From assembly GCA_027533455.1 (NCBI GenBank), contig JAPZUC010000013.1:1-64000 (forward strand): 64,000 nucleotides of DNA, read 5' to 3'. Shown piece by piece: positions 1-8,520 of this stretch (the stretch's first letter is position 1; each line of letters opens with the position of its first letter). The translations under genes and the position numbers were made by a program. This DNA comes from Porphyrobacter sp. Its GTDB lineage: Bacteria; Pseudomonadota; Alphaproteobacteria; Sphingomonadales; Sphingomonadaceae. The notes beneath the pieces were generated by a model. The model was not told the DNA's origin. It was given only the letters and a program-made list of their open reading frames with translations, and ran no database searches.

Positions 1-138
1 GGTATCGACCACCGACACCGGAAACCGCGACACCGCCATGGCTGCTCTCCGGTTCCGCTCCGCTCCACCTACGGCCAGCCATGGCACCAGAGGCCATCTT
101 GCACTAACAATCATCACGGACCACTCAGTGGGGGTCGG
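1..138. other. non-bchE sequence abutting a truncated bchE; possible IS end
   Basis: This stretch replaces what should be the continuation of bchE. No recognisable protein is encoded. Next to the junction there is a short inverted repeat (ACCACT at 120-125, AGTGGT at 141-146) around a G-rich spacer. That would suit the end of an insertion sequence or another rearrangement breakpoint, but I do not recognise the family and the window starts before any transposase could be seen. Confidence 0.3.
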
Positions 139-354
139 TCAGTGGTTGCCGACGATATCGGGCCGGGCGGCGCGCATCCGCTCGGCCAGCTCCTCATCCG
201 ATAGCCCCTCGGTCATCGCGTCGATGAAGGTGATATCGGTGAAGCCTGCGCGCTTTAACGGGCCGGAGAGATAAGCGACCCATGCGGGCGGCCATGTCCC
301 GGCGATCTCGGCCCCGCCGGACCGGTAATTGGGATGAACGAACAGAATGCGCAT
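139..354 (-). pseudogene. bchE: 5' fragment of bchE (anaerobic Mg-protoporphyrin IX monomethyl ester cyclase)
   Basis: The first about 69 residues match the N-terminus of BchE, the cobalamin/radical-SAM anaerobic cyclase that forms ring E of bacteriochlorophyll (start [19 protein letters not shown], then WPPAWVAYL and [13 protein letters not shown]). The match ends after residues DIVG; two unrelated residues and a stop follow. Intact BchE is more than 500 residues and the cobalamin and radical-SAM domains are absent here, so the product cannot be functional unless the remainder lies beyond the window edge behind an insertion. The start at 354 is supported by a purine-rich AGAGAGGGGGA just upstream. 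Family identity is confident; the cause of truncation is inferred. Confidence 0.8.
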
Positions 355-436
355 GGGCCGATTCCCCCTCTCTTGGATGGTGCCAAGGTGAGGGAGGCGC
401 CGATTATGCGCTTTGCGTTCGATCAAATGTTCAGCG

Positions 437-1000
437 TCAGCCTTTCGCCGCGTGTTCCGCTCGCGCCAAATCATGCAGCCAGTCGGCGTGGCGCGGGGCT
501 TTCTTCGTCGCAGACCACTCCTCCAGCATCACCGGAGCGACACGGGCGAGTTCGGCATATTGCTCCGGCGTGCCGATATCCGCGGCGAGTTCCACGCGGT
601 GCCCATTGGGGTCGAAGAAGTAGATCGACTTGAAGATGCCGTGATGCGTGGGCCCGAGGACGTCGATGCCTTGCGCCTCGATATGCGCCTTGGCCGCAAG
701 CAGCGCCTCTTCCGAAGGCACCTTCAGCGCGAGGTGCTGCACCCATGCGGGGGTGTTCGGGTCTTTGCCCATCTCCGGCTGGTTCGGCAGTTCGAAAAAG
801 GCGAGGATGTTGCCGTTCCCGGCATCCAGGAAGATGTGCATGTAGGGATCATATTCGCCGGTCGAGGGCACGTGATCCTCCGCAAAGGCGGTGGTGTAGG
901 TCATGCCGAGCACGCGGGCGTACCACTCCACGGTCTCCTTGGCGTCCTTGCAGCGATAGGCTGCGTGGTGGATGCCGGACAGGTTCACGGGATGGGTCAT
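437..1000 (-). CDS. VOC family protein (glyoxalase/dioxygenase superfamily)
   Basis: A 187-residue protein with the vicinal-oxygen-chelate fold. It has an early metal-ligand region (GIHHAAYRC, residues 9-17), a middle His in WVQHLALKV and the C-terminal signature [11 protein letters not shown] with the probable Glu ligand. Its start overlaps the hppD stop by four bases (ATGA), so it is almost certainly translated with hppD. That linkage suggests a role near tyrosine/homogentisate or another aromatic catabolic step, but the substrate cannot be told from sequence. VOC proteins include lyases, isomerases and extradiol dioxygenases. Confidence 0.85.
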   Translation of the reverse strand: MTHPVNLSGIHHAAYRCKDAKETVEWYARVLGMTYTTAFAEDHVPSTGEYDPYMHIFLDAGNGNILAFFELPNQPEMGKDPNTPAWVQHLALKVPSEEALLAAKAHIEAQGIDVLGPTHHGIFKSIYFFDPNGHRVELAADIGTPEQYAELARVAPVMLEEWSATKKAPRHADWLHDLARAEHAAKG

Positions 1001-2139
1001 TGCGCCGGCTCCTCGACATTGAGCACGCCGCGGACGATCTGGTCGCGCTCCATGCTTTCGAACAGGGCCTTGAAGTTGCCCTCGCCGAAGCCTTCGTCGC
1101 CCTTCCTTTGGATGAATTCGAAGAACACCGGGCCGACCTGCGCCTGCGCGAAGATCTGGAGCAGCAGGCGGGGGCTGCCGCCCTCGGTCGTCCCGTCTAG
1201 CAAGATACCGCGCATCTTCAGCGCCTCGACATCCTCACCGTGGCCGGGTAGGCGGCCTTCGAGCATCTCGTAATAGGTCGCGGGCGGCGCGGTCATGAAC
1301 GGCACGCCCAGCTTTTGCAGGCGGTCCCAACAGGCGGGCAGGTCATCGCAGATCAGCGCGATGTGCTGGATACCCTCGCCATTGAAGGCGCGCAGGAATT
1401 CCTCGATCTGGCCCTTGCCGCCCCCCTTCTCATTGGCGCCCTCTTCATTGAGCGGGATGCGGATCTTGCCGTCGGGCGCGGTGAGCGCCTTGGAGGTGAG
1501 GCCAGTATATTCGCCCTTGATGTCGAAGAAGCGGATCTCGCGGAAGTTGAACAGGGTCTCGTAATAATCCGCCCAGAACTTCATCCGCCCGCCATAGACG
1601 TTGTGGGTGAGGTGATCGATGGTGTGGAAGCCCGCGCCTTCGGGGTGCTTGTCGACGCCGGGCAGGTATTCGAAATCGATGTCGTAGATGGTGAGGCCAT
1701 TGCCCTTCTCGGCGCCCTCGTAGCGGTCGACGAGATAGAGGATCGCCCCGCCGATGCCGCGGATCGCCGGAATGCGCAGTTCCATCACGCCGGTCTGGAC
1801 CGCGACGGGCTCGGCGCCCTTGGCGATCAGGTGGTCATAGGCCTTGGCGGCGTCGCGCACGCGGAAGGCCATGCCACAAGCGGAAGGCCCGTGCTCGCGC
1901 GCGAAGTACCACGCGGCGCTCTTCGGCTCGTAATTGGCGATGAGGTTGATGCCGCCCTGACGCCACAGGTGCACATCCTTCGAGCGGTGCTGCGCGACGC
2001 GGGTGAAGCCCATGCTCTCGAACACCGGTTCCAGCATGCCCTTTTCCGGCGCGCAGAACTCGACGAATTCGAAACCGTCGAGCCCCGCGGGGTTGTCGAA
2101 CAGGTCTTTGGCCCCTTGCGTGGTGGTCGGCGCGTTCAT
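997..2139 (-). CDS. hppD: 4-hydroxyphenylpyruvate dioxygenase
   Basis: A 380-residue two-domain VOC dioxygenase that converts 4-hydroxyphenylpyruvate to homogentisate in tyrosine degradation, in the cytoplasm. The Fe(II) triad is visible: first His in [13 protein letters not shown], second His in [10 protein letters not shown] and Glu in FFEFIQRKG. The C-terminal gating segment ([18 protein letters not shown]) is also typical. Length fits the family. It is the first gene of a two-gene operon with the downstream VOC protein (4-base overlap). A perfect 14-bp palindrome lies just upstream of the start, a likely operator. No other homogentisate-pathway gene (hmgA, fahA, maiA) is seen alongside. 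Confidence 0.97.
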   Translation of the reverse strand: MNAPTTTQGAKDLFDNPAGLDGFEFVEFCAPEKGMLEPVFESMGFTRVAQHRSKDVHLWRQGGINLIANYEPKSAAWYFAREHGPSACGMAFRVRDAAKAYDHLIAKGAEPVAVQTGVMELRIPAIRGIGGAILYLVDRYEGAEKGNGLTIYDIDFEYLPGVDKHPEGAGFHTIDHLTHNVYGGRMKFWADYYETLFNFREIRFFDIKGEYTGLTSKALTAPDGKIRIPLNEEGANEKGGGKGQIEEFLRAFNGEGIQHIALICDDLPACWDRLQKLGVPFMTAPPATYYEMLEGRLPGHGEDVEALKMRGILLDGTTEGGSPRLLLQIFAQAQVGPVFFEFIQRKGDEGFGEGNFKALFESMERDQIVRGVLNVEEPAQ

Positions 2140-2163
2140 CGGTTCAGTTCCCGTTGGCGATAT

Positions 2164-2177
2164 AGTTTCAATTGAAA
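2164..2177. promoter_or_regulatory. perfect palindrome GTTTCAATTGAAAC upstream of hppD, candidate operator
   Basis: A 14-bp perfect palindrome lies 25 bases upstream of the hppD start, between hppD and the divergent VOC gene. Its size and position suit a dimeric repressor or activator of tyrosine catabolism. The regulator is not encoded nearby, so its identity is unknown. Confidence 0.5.
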
Positions 2178-2264
2178 CCAGTTAGCCGAAATCCCCGATT
2201 CGCGCAAGCATTGCCAGCCGCGCGGTAACGGGGCAGTCTGACGCTCCGCAGGGGGAGACAGGCG

Positions 2265-2792
2265 ATGATCAGGACCAAGGGCATCAACCACATCGCGCTG
2301 GTGTGCCGCGACATGGCCGAGACGATGAAGTTCTACGTGCAGGTGCTGGGCATGCCGCTGTTCAAGACCGTGGAGCTGCCCGACGGCGGCCAGCACTTCT
2401 TCTTCGACTGCGGCGGGGGCAATGCGGTGGCGTTCTTCTGGTGGAAGGATGCCCCGCCCGCCGCGCCGGGGATCGCCTCGGTGAAGAAGTTCCCCTTCGA
2501 CGCCAAGACGGCAATCGGCTCGATGAACCACCTCGCCTTCGATATGGCGGAGAGCGAGCTGGAGGCGGCGCTGGAGCGTTTGCAGGCCGCCGGGGTGCCG
2601 CACACCCACATGGTGCTCAACCACGATGACAGCCCCTCGGGCTATGCCAAGGAGATGCACGACGGCGTGTTCGTGCGCTCGGTCTATTTCACTGATCCCA
2701 ACGGCATCATGCTCGAATTCGCGGCGACCACCCGCGCCTTCGGGCCGGATGACGTGCGTCATGCCCCTGCGACAATGGCGGAGGACGCCTGA
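2265..2792 (+). CDS. VOC family protein
   Basis: A 175-residue protein with VOC metal-ligand signatures: GINHIALVCRDM near the N-terminus, SMNHLAFDM in the middle and YFTDPNGIMLEFAA near the C-terminus, which is the usual HxH/E pattern. It is divergent from hppD and followed immediately by a carboxymuconolactone-decarboxylase-like gene (TGATG, one-base overlap), so the two are cotranscribed. The start ATG follows a clear GGGGGAGA Shine-Dalgarno. Function is probably in aromatic or ring-cleavage metabolism, but this is context inference only. Confidence 0.85.
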   Translation: MIRTKGINHIALVCRDMAETMKFYVQVLGMPLFKTVELPDGGQHFFFDCGGGNAVAFFWWKDAPPAAPGIASVKKFPFDAKTAIGSMNHLAFDMAESELEAALERLQAAGVPHTHMVLNHDDSPSGYAKEMHDGVFVRSVYFTDPNGIMLEFAATTRAFGPDDVRHAPATMAEDA

Positions 2793-3430
2793 TGCCGCGC
2801 CTGCGCCAAGTGCCGCTGGCCGAGGCCGACGCCAAGGTCACCCGCCCGATCTACGCCCAGCTGTTCGGCGAGCGCGACCCCGTGAGCAACCCCGGCACCG
2901 CCACCGGCACGCGCGGCGACTGGTGGACGGTATTCGCCAATTCCCCCGACACCCTGCGCCACGCCGCGCAAGGGTTTGCCTACTACCGCTCGCCGGAACG
3001 CAAGCTCGATCCGGTGCTGCGCGAGCTGGGCCAGACGTGGGCGGGCTGGGCGGCCGGCAGCCAGTTCGTCTTCTCGCAGCACTGCAAGTCCCTGCGTGGG
3101 CTGGGGGTGAGCGAGGCCAAGATCGAAGCCCTGCCGGTATGGCAGACTGCCGACGTGTTCGGCGCCAAGGAGCGCCTCGTCCTCGCATATGCCGACCGGC
3201 TGGTGTGCCACGGCGGGCGGGTGCCCGAGGCGCTGTTCGCCGAGCTTAAGGCGGCCTTCAGCGACGAGGAAATCCTCGAGCTGACCTACATCACCTGCCT
3301 CTATCACATGCACACCATCATGAGCCGGGCGCTGCGCACCGAGTTCGATGATCGCGATGATCCGATCACCGAGGTGCCCGCGCCCGAGGGCTTCGACGCG
3401 CTCGACTTTCTCGGCGGGGCTAGGCGCTAA
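2792..3430 (+). CDS. carboxymuconolactone decarboxylase family protein (AhpD-like fold)
   Basis: A 212-residue protein resembling the CMD/AhpD-like all-helical family. The recognisable core is the His-containing helix SQFVFSQHCKSLRGLGVSEA followed by KERLVLAYADRL and EILELTYITCLYHM. The paired redox Cys of true AhpD are not present, so a peroxidase role is unlikely; the His is kept. It is translationally coupled to the upstream VOC gene. Its 3' end overlaps the convergent thiolase-like gene by 11 bases. Exact substrate unknown. Confidence 0.8.
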   Translation: MPRLRQVPLAEADAKVTRPIYAQLFGERDPVSNPGTATGTRGDWWTVFANSPDTLRHAAQGFAYYRSPERKLDPVLRELGQTWAGWAAGSQFVFSQHCKSLRGLGVSEAKIEALPVWQTADVFGAKERLVLAYADRLVCHGGRVPEALFAELKAAFSDEEILELTYITCLYHMHTIMSRALRTEFDDRDDPITEVPAPEGFDALDFLGGARR

Positions 3431-4949
3431 CCCGCCCGACAGTCCGCCCGCGCTCGTCCTGCGTCAGGGAGAGCCGCTTGCCGAAAGGCTCGCCGCTTTC
3501 GAAGGCCTCGCCGGTCGCGGGGTCCGACAGATCGGCATTGCCCACCACCCGCTCGCCCGCATCCGAGCGGCCGATGAAGATAGCCTCGGCGCCCTTGGGG
3601 CCGCGGTTGATGGTGTAGGTCTCGACCACCGCGGCATCCACTGGCCCCTTCGCCATGGGCACCTTGTCGGTCGCCTTGGGGAGCACTGCGAAGCAGTCGC
3701 TCACTGACCAGTCGGCGGGCTCGGTGGAGTAGATGCCGGTGGCATACTTGCTCATCCACCCGCCATTCGCGCCCACCAGCGCGTAAGCGCCCCGGTCGGC
3801 CCGCACCCGCTGCACCGCCTCGGCAATGGCGTGCGCGGAGTAGTTGTTCCCCGCCCCGCCGAAGAACGGCAAGCCCCCGGTCAGCGTCAGACCGCGCGGG
3901 TCATCGACCGATAGGCCGAAGTGGTCGCACTGGTTGAACACGGGGATCGCGAAGCAGGAATAGAAGTCGATGTAGCCTATGTCGCCGATGCCCTTCCCCG
4001 CCCGCGCCAGCGCCGCATCGACGCTCGCCAGCGAGGCGGGGTTGCCCGCCAGATCAGGCCGCTGCGACAGCTTCAGCTCGGTCGCGGCGGTGACGGCGTG
4101 GATATGCACCCACTTGTCCTCAGGCACGCGCAATTCGCGCGCGAGCCCCGCCGAGGCGACGATGATAGCGGCAGCCTGGTTCACCTGATCGCGCGCCACG
4201 GTCATGCGCGGATAGGGTTCGGCCACGATCCGGTTACGGTCGGTGACGGTCGCCAGTTCCTCCGCCGTGCGCTCCACCGGAGCCGCCGAATGCGGGTTCG
4301 CCGCCGCTACCCGCGTGAACGGCGCGAACAGCTTGCCGATTTCGAGGCGGTATTCCTCCAGCCCCATGCCGAGCCGGTGCCGCCGCGCGTTCTCGGCGAG
4401 CGCATAGAGCGGGATCGCCCCGCTCGCGCCGTGCATGAACAGCACGGGTTCCATCAACTCATCAACGCCGAAGCCCTGATCCTCGAAATCGCCTTCGATC
4501 TCCTCCGACCAGTCGGGGATCTCGCCCTTGGCGGTGAGCGCCAGCACGGTCGAAATCGCCTCGCTGCCGACGATCACCGCGCAGCGGCTGTCCCCCGCCG
4601 CGATGGCCGAAGCGAATTCGCCCACCAGCTGCTGATTGGTCTGCCCGCCCGTCGTCGTCAGGATCGCCCGCACCGGATTGGCACCGACACGGCTGGCAAT
4701 CGCGCGCGGGACATTGTTCGCTGCTCCGAACGGCGGCTTCCTGTCAGGCCGCGACATTTCGAAGGCGCGGATCGCGGCGAGGGTGTCGATGGCGCCTACC
4801 ACCGAACCACTCGCCCCCGAATCCGCAATCGCCGCCCCCAGCGCTCGTCCGGCAAGGTCCATATAGGACAGCGCCTCGTAGCCGGGCTCTCCGACCCGTT
4901 CCGAATACTGTCCGACCCCGATGATGACGGGTGTGTTGTCAGCGATCAT
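3420..4949 (-). CDS. acetyl-CoA acetyltransferase-like protein (thiolase-like, SCP2 type)
   Basis: A 509-residue thiolase-fold protein of the 'acetyl-CoA acetyltransferase' type with a long C-terminal extension. Starting at 4949 gives MIADNTPVIIGVGQYSER, the normal N-terminus. The position that holds the nucleophilic Cys in classical thiolases reads TTTGGQTNQQLV, with no Cys, while the C-terminal LPFFGGAGNNYSAHA keeps a His. It may therefore be a thiolase-like protein with changed chemistry rather than a standard beta-ketothiolase. It starts 10 bases after the stop of the upstream true thiolase, so the pair forms an operon. Confidence 0.85.
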   Translation of the reverse strand: MIADNTPVIIGVGQYSERVGEPGYEALSYMDLAGRALGAAIADSGASGSVVGAIDTLAAIRAFEMSRPDRKPPFGAANNVPRAIASRVGANPVRAILTTTGGQTNQQLVGEFASAIAAGDSRCAVIVGSEAISTVLALTAKGEIPDWSEEIEGDFEDQGFGVDELMEPVLFMHGASGAIPLYALAENARRHRLGMGLEEYRLEIGKLFAPFTRVAAANPHSAAPVERTAEELATVTDRNRIVAEPYPRMTVARDQVNQAAAIIVASAGLARELRVPEDKWVHIHAVTAATELKLSQRPDLAGNPASLASVDAALARAGKGIGDIGYIDFYSCFAIPVFNQCDHFGLSVDDPRGLTLTGGLPFFGGAGNNYSAHAIAEAVQRVRADRGAYALVGANGGWMSKYATGIYSTEPADWSVSDCFAVLPKATDKVPMAKGPVDAAVVETYTINRGPKGAEAIFIGRSDAGERVVGNADLSDPATGEAFESGEPFGKRLSLTQDERGRTVGRVSA

Positions 4950-4959
4950 GTATCTGGCC

Positions 4960-6228
4960 TCAGTCGACGAAGCCGTCGACCCGCTCGACGATGATCGCCG
5001 GGGCCATGCCGCCCGCCGCGCACATGGTGACGAGGCCATAACGCCCGCCGCGGCGCTCGAGCTCGTCCACCACGGTGCCGATCAGGATCGATCCGGTCGC
5101 GCCGATCGGGTGGCCCAGCGCAATCGAGCCGCCGTTGACGTTGACCTTGTCCCAATCGAGATCGAGATCGCGCACGAATTTGGCGGCGACGACCGCGAAG
5201 GCTTCATTGATTTCGTAAAGGTCAATGTCGTCCTTGGTGAGGCCGGCCTTGGCCAGCACCTTCTTCGCGGCAGGCACCGGCGCGTTGAGCATCAGCGTCG
5301 GATCATCGCCCATGTTGCAGGTGGCAACGATACGGGCACGCGGCTTCAGCCCGTGCTTTTCGGCATAGGCCTTCGACGTGATCAGCACCGCCGCAGCGCC
5401 ATCGACCACGCCCGAGGAGTTGCCCGCGTGGTGGAAGTGCTGGATGTCCAGATCGGGATACTTCTGGTTGATCAGCTTGCGGAAAGTCGTGCCCGCTTCG
5501 TCCAGCGGCACGTCGGCGATCTTGGGGAAGGCCGGCTCCAGCTTGGCGAGGTCTTCGCGGGTGGTCTGGGGGCGCGGATATTCGTCATGGTCGAGCAGCA
5601 CGGTGCCGTCATCGGCCACCACCGGCACCACCGACTTGGCAAAGCGGCCCGCGGCAATCGCTTCGGCCGCGCGCTGTTGCGAGCGGTAGCCGACTTCGTC
5701 CAGCTCTTCGCGGGTGAAGCCTTCCTTCGATGCAATCGCATCTCCGCAGATGCCCTGGTGCGACTGCGGGTGCACGGCCTGAAGGCGCGCGTTGTAGCTG
5801 CCCATCATCGGCGGCTTGATCCCGGCGCGCATCTTTTCCTGACTCATGGCGGCGGTGAGGCTCATCATCTCGGTGCCGCCTGCAACGACGCAATCTTCCA
5901 TCTCGCTCATCACCTGCGCGGAGGCGAGCGCGACGCTGGTGATGCCGCCGCCGCAGAAGCGGTCGAGCGTGGTGCCGGACGATGTGATGTCATAGCCTGC
6001 ATCGAGCGCCGCCATGCGGCCCATATCGCCCGCCTGCATCCCGTCCTGGGTCGAGACCGACCAGATCACGTCATCGACCGTCGCGGTGTCGAGGTTGTTG
6101 CGGTCCTTGATCGCCTTCAGCACGGTCGCGGCCAGATGCTGCGGGTGGCACGCGGCCAGCGCGCCCTTGCCCTGCTTGCCGATCCCGCGCGGGGTGCGGA
6201 CAGCGTCGATGATGTAAGCCTCGGCCAT
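4960..6228 (-). CDS. acetyl-CoA C-acyltransferase (thiolase)
   Basis: A 422-residue thiolase with all catalytic elements: the nucleophilic Cys in LDRFCGGGI, the NEAF motif in [10 protein letters not shown], the His motif [14 protein letters not shown] and the second Cys in [11 protein letters not shown]. It catalyses the last, thiolytic step of beta-oxidation or the reverse condensation. It is the first gene of an operon with the thiolase-like gene at 3420-4949 and is divergent from an enoyl-CoA hydratase. The shared intergenic region carries palindromic sites, which suggests common control of a fatty-acid or branched-chain acyl-CoA pathway. Confidence 0.95.
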   Translation of the reverse strand: MAEAYIIDAVRTPRGIGKQGKGALAACHPQHLAATVLKAIKDRNNLDTATVDDVIWSVSTQDGMQAGDMGRMAALDAGYDITSSGTTLDRFCGGGITSVALASAQVMSEMEDCVVAGGTEMMSLTAAMSQEKMRAGIKPPMMGSYNARLQAVHPQSHQGICGDAIASKEGFTREELDEVGYRSQQRAAEAIAAGRFAKSVVPVVADDGTVLLDHDEYPRPQTTREDLAKLEPAFPKIADVPLDEAGTTFRKLINQKYPDLDIQHFHHAGNSSGVVDGAAAVLITSKAYAEKHGLKPRARIVATCNMGDDPTLMLNAPVPAAKKVLAKAGLTKDDIDLYEINEAFAVVAAKFVRDLDLDWDKVNVNGGSIALGHPIGATGSILIGTVVDELERRGGRYGLVTMCAAGGMAPAIIVERVDGFVD

Positions 6229-6260
6229 GGTGATCCTCTCTCGTTTCTAGCGAAATTGCG

Positions 6261-6280
6261 GTTGACGGTTACGTAAACCC
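6261..6280. promoter_or_regulatory. TTACGTAA-centred operator candidate
   Basis: The intergenic region between the divergent thiolase and enoyl-CoA hydratase holds TTGACGGTTACGTAAACC with an 8-bp palindromic core. Such TTACGTAA-type sites resemble operators of LiuR-like MerR regulators of acyl-CoA catabolism. The regulator assignment is inference from motif resemblance only. Confidence 0.35.
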
Positions 6281-6300
6281 GCTTCACCACTCGCACAAGA

Positions 6301-6320
6301 ATTGCGTTTCAAATCGCAAT
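6301..6320. promoter_or_regulatory. inverted repeat ATTGCG-N8-CGCAAT
   Basis: A perfect 6-bp inverted repeat with an 8-base spacer lies 24 bases upstream of the enoyl-CoA hydratase start; another ATTGCG half-site is at about 6255. Spacing suits a helix-turn-helix dimer. It could control both divergent genes. Confidence 0.4.
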
Positions 6321-6343
6321 CACATTTTTGACAGGAGAGAGAC

Positions 6344-7117
6344 GTGAGCGAGACCGCTGCCCCCGAAGTGCTGACCGAAGTGGAGGACGGCGTCCTCATT
6401 GTCACCATCAACCGCCCCGAAGCCAAAAACGCCATGACCCGCGCTGCGGCCGAGGGAATCGCGGCGGCGATGGAGCGACTGGATAGCGATGATGACCTTC
6501 GAGTCGGCATCATCACCGGCGCGGGCGGGACCTTCTGCTCGGGTATGGACCTCAAGGGCTTCCTGCGCGGCGAGACCCCCTCGGTCGAAGGCAAGGGCTT
6601 CGGCGGCGTGGTGCAGGCACCCCCGGCCAAGCCGCTGATCGCAGCGGTGGAAGGCTATGCGCTCGCGGGCGGGCTGGAACTGATGATCGCGTGCGATCTC
6701 GTCGTCGCGCACAAGGACGCCAAGTTCGGCATCCCCGAAGTGAAGCGCGGCCTTGTGGCAGCCGCTGGCGGCGTGATGATGCTGCCCGACCAGATCCCTG
6801 AACGCATCGCGCTGGAACTGGCTCTGACCGGCGATTTCATCGGCGCGGAGCGCGCCTACCAGCTCGGCATGATCAACGAAGTGACCGAACGCTCGGCGCT
6901 GGCAGGCGCCAAGGCGCTGGCAGCGAAGATCGCCGCGAACGGCCCCCTCGCGGTCAAGGTGTCGAAGGCTGTGATGAAGCAATCGCGCGGCTGGGCGATG
7001 GAAGATCGCTACGCCAATCAGGGCAAGCTGATCGGCCCGGTGTTCGTCAGCCATGACGCCCGCGAAGGCGCGGCCGCCTTTGCCGAGAAGCGCAAGCCCA
7101 ACTGGACCGGCAAGTAA
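6344..7117 (+). CDS. enoyl-CoA hydratase/isomerase family protein (crotonase)
   Basis: A 257-residue crotonase-fold enzyme for acyl-CoA metabolism. It shows the CoA/oxyanion-hole segment GAGGTFCSGMDLKGF (about residues 65-79) and both typical acidic positions, the Glu in GGLELMIACDLV and the Glu in FGIPEVKRGL. These support hydration of 2-enoyl-CoA, although crotonases with the same residues can act as isomerases. A strong ACAGGAGAGAGAC ribosome site precedes the start. It lies divergent to the thiolases and upstream of an acyl-CoA dehydrogenase, together making a beta-oxidation-like set. Confidence 0.92.
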   Translation: MSETAAPEVLTEVEDGVLIVTINRPEAKNAMTRAAAEGIAAAMERLDSDDDLRVGIITGAGGTFCSGMDLKGFLRGETPSVEGKGFGGVVQAPPAKPLIAAVEGYALAGGLELMIACDLVVAHKDAKFGIPEVKRGLVAAAGGVMMLPDQIPERIALELALTGDFIGAERAYQLGMINEVTERSALAGAKALAAKIAANGPLAVKVSKAVMKQSRGWAMEDRYANQGKLIGPVFVSHDAREGAAAFAEKRKPNWTGK

Positions 7118-7158
7118 GCAAGATTTTGAGGGGGCCTCGCGCGGATTCAGGTGGGGTC

Positions 7159-7202
7159 AGGCCCACCTTAGACCCCGGTTAGACCCCCTCCAGACCCCTG
7201 CT
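7159..7202 (+). repeat. 11-bp phased C-rich repeat array beside parS site 1
   Basis: Four consecutive 11-bp units start at 7159, 7170, 7181 and 7192; the last three begin AGACCCC (AGACCCCGGTT, AGACCCCCTCC, AGACCCCTGCT). The last unit starts 19 bases before the parS 16-mer. Arrays of the same unit precede the other three parS-like sites in this window. The final unit and the following CAGGGG also form a small hairpin (ACCCCTG/CAGGGGT). Confidence 0.85.
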
Positions 7203-7210
7203 CGTTCAGG

Positions 7211-7226
7211 GGTTTCACGTGGAACA
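7211..7226. promoter_or_regulatory. parS: parS-like ParB-binding site 1
   Basis: GGTTTCACGTGGAACA matches the universal parS palindrome (TGTTNCACGTGRAACA) at all but the first base. It lies in the gap between the enoyl-CoA hydratase and acyl-CoA dehydrogenase genes. ParB spreads from such sites to organise origin segregation; they cluster in the origin-proximal part of bacterial chromosomes. Confidence 0.88.
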
Positions 7227-7239
7227 CTAGGAGAGAGAA

Positions 7240-8403
7240 ATGCCCGTCATCGATGTGCCCCAGCCGGCCTTCATGGAAGAAGAAGAGATCGCCATTTTCG
7301 CCGATGCGGTCGGCAAGTTCTACGCCCAGCACGCCCCCCAGAAGCGGGTCGAGAAGTGGCGCGAGGACGGGATGGTCGAACGCGAGTTCTGGCGCGAGGC
7401 GGGGGCAGCAGGCCTGCTCGGCGTCTCGGTCCCCACCGAATACGGCGGCCATGGCGGCGACTTCCGGCACGACATGGTGGTGATTTCCAAGCAGGGCGAG
7501 CACGGCGTTGATGGATTCGGCGCGAGCCTCCACAACACCATCATCCTGCCCTATCTGGTGCGCCACGGCACCGAGGAGCAGAAGCAGAAGTACCTGCCGC
7601 GCCTTGTGAGCGGCGACCTGGTCAGCGCTATCGCGATGAGCGAGCCTGATGCCGGAAGCGACCTCCAGTCGATCAAGACCACCGCGCTGAAGGACGGCAA
7701 CGGCTACCGGCTGAACGGGTCCAAGACCTGGATCTCGAACGGGCAGCTGGCCGATTTCATTATCGTCGTCGCCAAGACCGATCCCAACGAAGGCGCCAAG
7801 GGCATCTCGCTGCTGCTGCTCGAAACCGAGGGCGCGGAAGGCTTTGCGCGCGGCAAGAAGCTCGACAAGATCGGGCTGGACGCGCAGGACACGTCCGAAC
7901 TGTTCTTCGATAACGTTTTCATTCCGGCTGACAATCTTCTCGGCGGAGTCGAAGGGCGCGGGTTCTACCAGCTGATGGGCGAGCTGCCGCAGGAGCGCCT
8001 CGTGATCGCGATGAACGCCATTGCGGGCATCGAAAAGGCGCTCGATGTGACGGTCGAATACGTCAAGAACCGCAAGGCTTTCGGCAAGACGATCTGGGAT
8101 TTCCAGAACACGCAGTTCACCCTTGCCGACCTCAAGGCGCGCGGCACTGCCGCACGGGTGTTCGTCAATGATTGCATCGCCAAGCTGCTCGAAGGCAAGC
8201 TTGATGTCGCAACCGCGAGCATGGCGAAGTACTGGGTTACCGAGCTGCAGAGCGAAGTGGTCGACAAGTGCCTGCAATTCCACGGCGGCGCGGGCTACAT
8301 CAACGACTACGCCATCGCACGCATGTACCGCGACACCCGCATCGCGCGCATCTACGGTGGCAGCAACGAGATCATGAAGATGCTGATCGCGAGGAGTATG
8401 TGA
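7240..8403 (+). CDS. acyl-CoA dehydrogenase
   Basis: A 387-residue FAD-dependent acyl-CoA dehydrogenase that introduces the alpha-beta double bond. The substrate/FAD loop SEPDAGSDLQ and the C-terminal signature YINDYAIARMYRDTRIARIYGG are clear. The short-chain-type catalytic Glu position (IYEGT) is Gly here, while LPQERLVIAM carries a Glu at the place used by isovaleryl- and long-chain-type enzymes. This points to branched or long substrates. Its start follows a GGAGAGAG site 14 bases past the parS element, so parS and its repeats sit inside the presumed operon leader. A rho-independent terminator lies downstream. Confidence 0.95.
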   Translation: MPVIDVPQPAFMEEEEIAIFADAVGKFYAQHAPQKRVEKWREDGMVEREFWREAGAAGLLGVSVPTEYGGHGGDFRHDMVVISKQGEHGVDGFGASLHNTIILPYLVRHGTEEQKQKYLPRLVSGDLVSAIAMSEPDAGSDLQSIKTTALKDGNGYRLNGSKTWISNGQLADFIIVVAKTDPNEGAKGISLLLLETEGAEGFARGKKLDKIGLDAQDTSELFFDNVFIPADNLLGGVEGRGFYQLMGELPQERLVIAMNAIAGIEKALDVTVEYVKNRKAFGKTIWDFQNTQFTLADLKARGTAARVFVNDCIAKLLEGKLDVATASMAKYWVTELQSEVVDKCLQFHGGAGYINDYAIARMYRDTRIARIYGGSNEIMKMLIARSM

Positions 8404-8407
8404 TTTC

Positions 8408-8442
8408 GCGGCCGGTCGGCCTTGCGGTCGGTAGCGCGACCG
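8408..8442 (+). repeat. 35-bp dispersed repeat, copy A
   Basis: A 35-base sequence beginning GCGGCCGGTCGGCCTTGCGG recurs in inverse orientation at 22028-22062 with two differences. It contains self-complementary parts (GGCCGGTCGGCC, CGGTCG/CGACCG). It looks like a small REP-type intergenic repeat. Confidence 0.7.
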
Positions 8443-8468
8443 TTCCGGCGCGTTAATTGTGACAAGGA

Positions 8469-8497
8469 AAGGCGGCCCCGCAACGGGCCGCCTTTTT
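8469..8497 (+). terminator. rho-independent terminator after acyl-CoA dehydrogenase
   Basis: A G+C-rich stem (AAGGCGGCCC / GGGCCGCCTT) with a short loop is followed by a T run, 66 bases past the stop codon. Confidence 0.85.
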
Positions 8498-8520
8498 CGT
8501 TGCCCACCCCAAACCTCTCC

